A stretch of 34,905 nt of DNA from a virus, in IMG/VR virus record IMGVR_UViG_3300042006_000132, positions 1 through 34,905 of that record; one strand, given 5' to 3'. The position numbers and the translations under genes were made by a program. Below, piece by piece: positions 31,118-34,905 of this stretch (its first letter is position 1; each line of letters starts with the position of its first letter). The notes below the pieces were generated by a model. That model saw nothing but the letters and a program-made list of their open reading frames with translations. It did no database searches and was not told where the DNA came from.

Positions 31118-31402
31118 ATGCACATTCAACTGATCACCGGCCAGGGCAAGACGGCCCGACTGCAGGCACTGCTCGCGGACCTGCAGGCCAGTGGCAAAGA
31201 AGCCCGAATCATCGAAGCCAACGTGTACACCGCCGAGGGGCTGCGCTCGATCATGGACGTGGTGGCCAGCGGTGGCCAACGCACGTTGCTGGTGGACGAT
31301 TGCAGCGCTGAACAGATCGAGGCGGTATTGATGTGGCAGTCCGATGCGGACGAGGACCACCAGCTGGACGATTTAGAGATTCACCTGGTGCGCAAGGCGT
31401 GA
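31118..31402 (+). CDS. Hypothetical protein with P-loop-like start
   Basis: A 94-residue protein starting MHIQLITGQGKTARLQALLADL, which resembles the start of a P-loop (ITGQGKT) but lacks the full glycine pattern, and ending with TLLVDDCSAEQIEAV, a Walker B-like strand. It is too short for a full ATPase fold. It follows the primase closely and has AGGAGC before its ATG. A small accessory to replication is possible; function unknown. Confidence 0.6.
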   Translation: MHIQLITGQGKTARLQALLADLQASGKEARIIEANVYTAEGLRSIMDVVASGGQRTLLVDDCSAEQIEAVLMWQSDADEDHQLDDLEIHLVRKA

Positions 31403-31500
31403 GCCTGGCCACCGGTCGATGACGCCGGCCGATGCCGGTCATGAACGGCGCTGAGGAGGTGCAACTCCCCAGCCGCCAACCACCATCAGGAGTAACGCGA

Positions 31501-31788
31501 ATGCACGCACACCACCCGAACAGCAGCGAGGCGAAGGCTACCACAACGTCCGCCCACTTGGCGTCAGCGCCGGCGCGCCGCCTTATGGCCATCGGCATCG
31601 TAGGGACCGCGCTGGTCGATTACCAAATCCAGAAAACGCCGCACGCGCGGATCCGCCTCGAAACCGTCACGACCATGGCGCACCAGCTGGGCGACCTGAC
31701 CGCCAGCGACGCCGCCGTCGTCGCCCGGTTGCTGGCCAGACCTGTCGGTTCAACCGCGTGCGCCCGCGCCCAGGAAAACGGCCAGTAA
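31501..31788 (+). CDS. Hypothetical phage protein
   Basis: A 95-residue protein from ATG 31501, with AGGAG eight bases upstream; a longer frame from 31432 lacks a comparable site. The N-terminus is rich in His, Ser and Ala, and the part after 26 reads ARRLMAIGIVGTALVDYQIQKTPHARIRLETVTTMAHQLGDL with no domain I know. Predicted soluble. It is the last gene before a strong hairpin. Confidence 0.55.
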   Translation: MHAHHPNSSEAKATTTSAHLASAPARRLMAIGIVGTALVDYQIQKTPHARIRLETVTTMAHQLGDLTASDAAVVARLLARPVGSTACARAQENGQ

Positions 31789-31815
31789 TTCGTCCGACAG
31801 CTTCTGATAACCCTG

Positions 31816-31844
31816 CCCCGGCCACAGCGCTAGACTGGCCGGGG
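31816..31844 (+). terminator. Strong GC hairpin before the integration genes
   Basis: CCCCGGCCA pairs perfectly with TGGCCGGGG around an 11-base loop, followed by TTCT. The T-run is short, so this could be a weak terminator or an attenuator between the early operon and the integration module 25 bases on. Confidence 0.6.
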
Positions 31845-31869
31845 TTCTCCACTTGATAGAGGACTAGCC

Positions 31870-32082
31870 ATGAATTCCCGATCGGACCATGTCCTGGTGT
31901 TCACCGACCTGCAGCGCATCACCGGCTATCAACGCCGGTCAGACGTGGAGCGGTCACTGCTCGACCAGGGCATTCGCCTGTTCCGTGGCCGCACCGGGCC
32001 GTGGACGACACTGGACCTGATCAACCAGGCCGCTGGCATGACGCCGGCCGCCGCCGAACGGTACGACGCTGACATCCTATGA
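31870..32082 (+). CDS. DUF4224-like small protein, possible excisionase
   Basis: A 70-residue protein directly before the integrase with overlapping ATGA. The start is supported by AGAGGA. The part FTDLQRITGYQRRSDVERSLLDQGIRLFRGRTGPW agrees with the DUF4224 pattern of L-T-x-x-E/I-x-x-x-T-G-Y followed by a short L-x-x-x-G-I/W turn, common in small proteins next to phage integrases. These are thought of as helix-turn-helix adaptors of AlpA or Xis type. Function as excisionase is inference from position. Confidence 0.75.
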   Translation: MNSRSDHVLVFTDLQRITGYQRRSDVERSLLDQGIRLFRGRTGPWTTLDLINQAAGMTPAAAERYDADIL

Positions 32083-33227
32083 GGAAAGCACGGAAGCGGA
32101 AGCACAATCCGCACATCCCCGCCCATATCGACCAGGCCGCGCTTCCAGCGGCCATTTATTTTGATCATCGCGGCAGCGGCGTGTGGTACACGCTGCACTA
32201 CGACGAGACCGGCAAACAGCGCCGGCGCAATGTGGCTCCGGCCGAGGTCAGCCTGGCCGACCTGCACCAGATCATGGAACACACCTCGGGCGTGGACCGG
32301 GGCACCTTGCGGTATGTCTGCGCGCAGTTTCACCGCAGCGATCGCTATCAACGACTGGCCCCCAAGACCCAGGCGGACTACTGCTATTCACGGGACGTGC
32401 TGCTGGGCCTTCCCACCCGGCTGGGTAAACCGCTCGGCGACCTGACGGTCAAGAAGTTCACCGCCGCCCTGGTGCAGCGGATCGTCGATCGCCTGGCGGA
32501 CGAAGGCACCCCGTCGAAAGCCGCGCATGCCTTGCGCTACCTGCGGCGTGTGCTGCAGTGGGGCCGTAACCGGGGGTTTCTCGACGTGAACCCGGCCCTG
32601 GGCATCGAGGCCCCGGTGGAACGCAAGCGCCGGCGTCTGCCGAGTCATCTGGTGATGGACGCCCTGGTCGACCGCGCCCAGGCGTTTGGTCGACTGGCGC
32701 GGAACGAAAAAGGCGGCTGTCCGGAGTACCTGAGCTACGTGATGGAGATCGCCTACCTGTGTCGGCTGCGGGGCATTGAAACGATCACGCTGACCGACGC
32801 CCACGAACTGCCCGAAGGCATCATGACGAATCGGCGCAAGGGCAGTCGGGACAACATCGTGCGCTGGACGCCGCGCCTGCGGGCGGCCTGGGAGGGGGCC
32901 AAGGCCTATCGGGCCAAGGTGTGGGTGAGCCACGCGACGGTCATTCCGATCCGCCCCGAGCGGCGCTACCTCATCGTCGCCAGCCACGGCGGGCCCTTGC
33001 GCAAGTCCAGCCTGGACACCGCCTGGCAGCGGTTCATCACCTCGGCGATCGAGGACGGCACCATCGACGCGACGCAGCGCTTCGGCCTGCACGACCTCAA
33101 GCGCCGGGGCATCACCGACACCGCCGGCAACCGCGCCGACAAGCAGCAAGCCAGCGGGCACCGGGGCGAAGCGATGATGGACATCTATGACCTGAGCATT
33201 CCGCTGGTCAATGCCTCACAAACCTAG
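32079..33227 (+). CDS. int: Phage tyrosine integrase
   Basis: A 382-residue tyrosine recombinase that should catalyse insertion into and excision from tRNA-Thr. The catalytic region contains R231 (CRLRGIETITL), H338 (GLHDLKRRGITD), H361 (SGHRGEAMM) and nucleophile Y370 (DIYDLSIP). The second box reads H-D-L-K-R instead of H-x-L-R, a variant found in related phage integrases. The N-terminal part (KHNPHIP ... YFDHRGSGVWYTLHYD) is the arm-binding domain, and about 110-190 the core-binding domain. It is about 1.2 kb from attR and is the only complete integrase in the window. Confidence 0.92.
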   Translation: MRKARKRKHNPHIPAHIDQAALPAAIYFDHRGSGVWYTLHYDETGKQRRRNVAPAEVSLADLHQIMEHTSGVDRGTLRYVCAQFHRSDRYQRLAPKTQADYCYSRDVLLGLPTRLGKPLGDLTVKKFTAALVQRIVDRLADEGTPSKAAHALRYLRRVLQWGRNRGFLDVNPALGIEAPVERKRRRLPSHLVMDALVDRAQAFGRLARNEKGGCPEYLSYVMEIAYLCRLRGIETITLTDAHELPEGIMTNRRKGSRDNIVRWTPRLRAAWEGAKAYRAKVWVSHATVIPIRPERRYLIVASHGGPLRKSSLDTAWQRFITSAIEDGTIDATQRFGLHDLKRRGITDTAGNRADKQQASGHRGEAMMDIYDLSIPLVNASQT

Positions 33228-33476
33228 CGAACGGCCTGAGACTTCCACCTGGAACGCCTTGATTCCTGCTGATTCAGCAAAGCGCCCCACGGCGGTCAGG
33301 CTGGCCCAGGTACGCAGCGCCTCACGTCGCGAGCGCACCGGTAGCCAGCGACTACCGGCACCGCCCACACGGATCGCCAAGGACCATTTCTCGTCGTGCC
33401 GGCTGACCAGCACCTCGCGCACGGCATTGGCTTCGAGCATGGCTCGTAATGTGTCTTCCTGAATACCCTGACGCAT
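33216..33476 (-). CDS. ParC-like partition-associated small protein
   Basis: An 86-residue protein. Its central segment MLEANAVREVLVSRHDEKWSLAIRVG and RWLPVRSRREALRTWASLTAVGRF closely follow the pattern of ParC-type partition-associated proteins of plasmids and ICEs (VREV...W.L.V..G..W.PVRSRRE..R.W.SLTAVGRF). The start ATG is at 33476, three bases before the end of the upstream gene. It overlaps the convergent integrase end by 12 bases. In plasmids such genes lie near parA/parB, neither of which is here, so its present role is unclear. It may be a captured gene. Confidence 0.7.
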   Translation of the reverse strand: MRQGIQEDTLRAMLEANAVREVLVSRHDEKWSLAIRVGGAGSRWLPVRSRREALRTWASLTAVGRFAESAGIKAFQVEVSGRSLGL

Positions 33477-33478
33477 GA

Positions 33479-33769
33479 TCAACCCAGCTTCCTGACTTGC
33501 TCCGAAAACTGGTTGACCTGCTCCTGCGATAAACATCCCATTTCTCTGAAGCGTTCCAGATGATCGATCAACACCGTCCGGGCAAACGGTTCGCCTGAAA
33601 TGATCCGTCTGCAGGTCACTTCCAGGATTGTCCGGGCCAGTTCAGGGTTCTCAAGCGTCGAGGCATCGAACGCCAGCGCGATCGCGGCGGCCAACTCGCC
33701 CAGATCAGGATTTTTACGTTGTAGTGCGCGCAACGCGTTCAACTGCCGGGCGGTGATGGGTAACGACAC
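33479..33769 (-). CDS. Hypothetical protein with GTG start
   Basis: A 96-residue protein starting with GTG at 33769, with GGAGG five bases upstream, which decides the start. It is mostly helical (ARQLNALRALQRKNPDLGELAAAIALAFDASTLENPELARTILEVTCRR) with no known domain. It lies two bases before the ParC-like gene in the same direction and probably forms an operon with it. The pair might be a small mobile-element module. Confidence 0.65.
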   Translation of the reverse strand: MSLPITARQLNALRALQRKNPDLGELAAAIALAFDASTLENPELARTILEVTCRRIISGEPFARTVLIDHLERFREMGCLSQEQVNQFSEQVRKLG

Positions 33770-33855
33770 GTGGTCCTCCGGGACGCTTCTCTTACTCAGC
33801 CATGAACAGAGCGAATGGTAGACCAGAGACAGGGGGTCTGGTTTCCAGCAGGCGC

Positions 33856-33878
33856 AAAAAAGCCCGCCGGGGCGGGCT
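33856..33878 (-). terminator. Rho-independent terminator, leftward
   Basis: On the minus strand AGCCCGCC, a two-base loop and GGCGGGCT are followed by TTTTT. It closes the leftward gene at 33911-34171 and separates it from the two leftward genes nearer the integrase. Confidence 0.85.
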
Positions 33879-33910
33879 CTGCTGTGGGGGCCGATTGAAC
33901 ATAGGGCGCG

Positions 33911-34171
33911 TTATCGGCAGTCCTTGGACGGCCACCCTGGCAGCCGGACACCTGGTTTGTACGCCGGCATCCACGCCGCCAGTTCGATATCGGCCAGACT
34001 GGACAACTGCTGCCACTGGAGGTCATTGATCACACCGCAGTCATGCAACGCGCGGCAATAACCGGTCACGTCAGCGTGCAGCTTCTCGCAATGGCTCAGA
34101 CTGGATGCTGTGCGCAGCATACCGATGCTGGCCCTGACTCGATTGATAGCGGTCAGGCTGTTGATAGGCAT
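33911..34171 (-). CDS. Hypothetical small phage protein next to attR
   Basis: An 86-residue protein with an excellent ribosome site (AAAGGAGG, then CCCC and ATG at 34171). It contains two Cys-His pairs of no clear pattern (HCEKLH, CRALHDC) and a helical centre; family not recognised. With its own terminator and a start only about 245 bases from attR, it is an independent unit, possibly expressed in the lysogen. Function unknown. Confidence 0.7.
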   Translation of the reverse strand: MPINSLTAINRVRASIGMLRTASSLSHCEKLHADVTGYCRALHDCGVINDLQWQQLSSLADIELAAWMPAYKPGVRLPGWPSKDCR

Positions 34172-34313
34172 GGGGCCTCCTTTATATCTGCTGCTCACGG
34201 TCTTCGACCGGAGCACTAAAACAGTAGAGGCAGCGACGTGCCAAAGGTTCAGGACGGTTGTACGACGGCGTCGAGTCTTGGCTGCCGCTCGATTCTCCGG
34301 ACTGAACAAAGCC

Positions 34314-34376
34314 ACGTAATAAGGCAAGGAAAGGCCAAGCGGCATGGGGTGTCCACGCATGAGCGACGTAATAAGG
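34314..34376 (+). promoter_or_regulatory. Candidate integrase arm-type sites, right side
   Basis: Two exact copies of ACGTAATAAGG, at 34314-34324 and 34366-34376, lie 52 bases apart just inside attR. They match the ACGTAACAA pair inside attL in eight of nine bases. No gene covers this stretch (34172-34416), so a role as integrase or excisionase binding sites is plausible. Confidence 0.55.
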
Positions 34377-34416
34377 AAACCTGCAACTTATTGATTTATA
34401 TCTTAAAAGCATCTGC

Positions 34417-34466
34417 CTTGTAATCAGTAGGTCCCGGGTTCGACTCCTGGTGCCGGCACCATACAA
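34417..34466. repeat. attR: 50-bp prophage end repeat, right copy
   Basis: The exact repeat of 1841-1890. It is the displaced 3' part of the host tRNA-Thr gene, from the anticodon loop on; the 5' half (acceptor, D-arm, 5' anticodon stem) is absent, so it is not a tRNA gene. Behind it stands the original tRNA terminator. Confidence 0.95.
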
Positions 34467-34504
34467 GGTTCCATAGAAGGCTTTCAAAATCTCTGGAACC
34501 CCCG

Positions 34505-34530
34505 AAAAACCCGCCTTCTGGCGGGTTTTT
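34505..34530 (+). terminator. Original host tRNA-Thr terminator
   Basis: AAAAACCCGCC pairs with GGCGGGTTTTT around the loop TTCT, followed by more T. It lies 39 bases beyond attR, at the distance expected of the terminator of the uninterrupted tRNA-Thr gene. Confidence 0.85.
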
Positions 34531-34572
34531 TCGTTTTGGCGTTCCGTCGGATTCCGAGGGTAGCCAGCGCTA

Positions 34573-34625
34573 ATAAGGGTACTTTTAAGGATACCTACCA
34601 ATTCGACATTGGAAAGTACCCTTAT
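34573..34625. repeat. 13-bp inverted repeat spanning the second integrase start
   Basis: ATAAGGGTACTTT (34573-34585) and its exact reverse complement AAAGTACCCTTAT (34613-34625) flank 27 bases. The right arm includes the first two bases of the integrase start codon. The position suggests an operator or integrase-binding site for autoregulation. Confidence 0.6.
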
Positions 34626-34905
34626 GGCTCGCACAACAGCTCCCCTTACCGACAACGCCTGCCGCACTGCAAAGGCTCGCGAACGTGAGTACAAGCTTTT
34701 TGACGGCGATGGCCTTTACCTGCTGGTGAAGCCCAACGGTCGCAAAGGCTGGCGGCTCAGGTATGTGAAGCCCGATGGTCGCGAGGGCCTGACCTCACTC
34801 GGCAATTACCCGGTGGTCGGGCTGGCTGACGCTCGCCACAAGCGCTTCGAGCTCAAACAGCAGCTCGCCAACGGCATTGATCCTATCCAGTCCAAGCAGC
34901 AGGCC
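34624..34905 (+). CDS. P4-type integrase of a tandem element, N-terminal part (partial)
   Basis: The first 94 codons of an integrase with the DUF4102 arm-binding domain: TDNACRTAKAREREYKLFDGDGLYLLVKPNGRKGWRLRY is the clear signature (L-x-D-x-x-G-L-x-L-x-V followed by G-x-K-x-W-x-x-R-Y), and GLADARHKRFELKQQLANGIDP ends the domain. The rest lies beyond the window. Integrases of this type usually start close to the 3' end of the tRNA they use, as here (158 bases). It belongs to a second element to the right that uses the same tRNA-Thr and is separate from the prophage. Confidence 0.92.
   Translation, partial: MARTTAPLTDNACRTAKAREREYKLFDGDGLYLLVKPNGRKGWRLRYVKPDGREGLTSLGNYPVVGLADARHKRFELKQQLANGIDPIQSKQQA

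Noticed and set aside
34417-34461. Possible second tRNA-Thr gene
   Set aside because: Only the 3' part from the anticodon loop is present; the sequence before it does not form an acceptor, D-arm or 5' anticodon stem.
34182-34694. A 170-codon leftward frame over attR and the island integrase start
   Set aside because: It is antisense to attR, the tRNA terminator and the integrase start, so it is fortuitous.

Overview
The window looks like a chromosomal segment of a Pseudomonas-like gammaproteobacterium (GC-rich coding, host genes of Pseudomonas type, and a phage of the P2/HP1 lineage) that carries one complete-looking temperate myophage integrated in a tRNA-Thr(TGT) gene, followed at once by the start of a second integrated element. 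The genus is inferred from gene content, not from a search.

Layout: 1-1449 is host DNA, the end of an amino-acid ABC permease and a METTL25-type methyltransferase. The tRNA-Thr gene lies at 1810-1885 and its 3' part is repeated exactly (50 bp) at 34417-34466, so these are the prophage ends attL and attR. Just inside attL are a phage terminator, a repeat-rich stretch (about 2036-2320) with ten copies of GGTAAT on both strands, a small gene, and an AT-rich two-gene cargo operon (3206-5079) coding for an unknown soluble protein and a three-helix membrane protein. The cargo meets the end of the late operon with overlapping stop codons at 5076-5079.

The late operon runs leftward from 22873 to 5076: scaffold/protease O, capsid N, small terminase M, head completion L, tail completion R and S, DUF2586-type sheath, DUF2597-type tube, TraR/DksA zinc protein, holin, endolysin, Rz with nested Rz1, a tail assembly chaperone with a clear -1 frameshift site, tape measure, DUF2590 protein, baseplate J and I, a glycine-tipped tail fibre, its chaperone, and the baseplate hub and spike. 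This set and order resemble HP1/K139-type phages more than P2 itself. A rightward XRE-like gene (19766-20068) is inserted antisense between M and L. Terminase P and portal Q are divergent on the + strand, followed by an Ogr/Delta-like zinc activator that probably turns on the late genes.

The control and replication region follows: a leftward repressor with a small downstream gene, a rightward Cro-like gene, a regulator broken by a -1 frameshift, two small genes, a 928-residue zinc/Toprim/helicase primase, more small genes, a DUF4224-like protein and the phage tyrosine integrase. Three small leftward genes, one like plasmid ParC partition-associated proteins, fill the space to attR. Beyond attR comes the original tRNA terminator, then the first 94 codons of a P4-type integrase, the start of a tandem genomic island.

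Most notable for follow-up: the two-gene cargo operon, the frameshifted tail chaperone, the iteron-like region paired with the primase-helicase, four ACGTAAYAA motifs flanking the att sites, the antisense gene in the capsid operon, and the 251-nt terminase/portal overlap.
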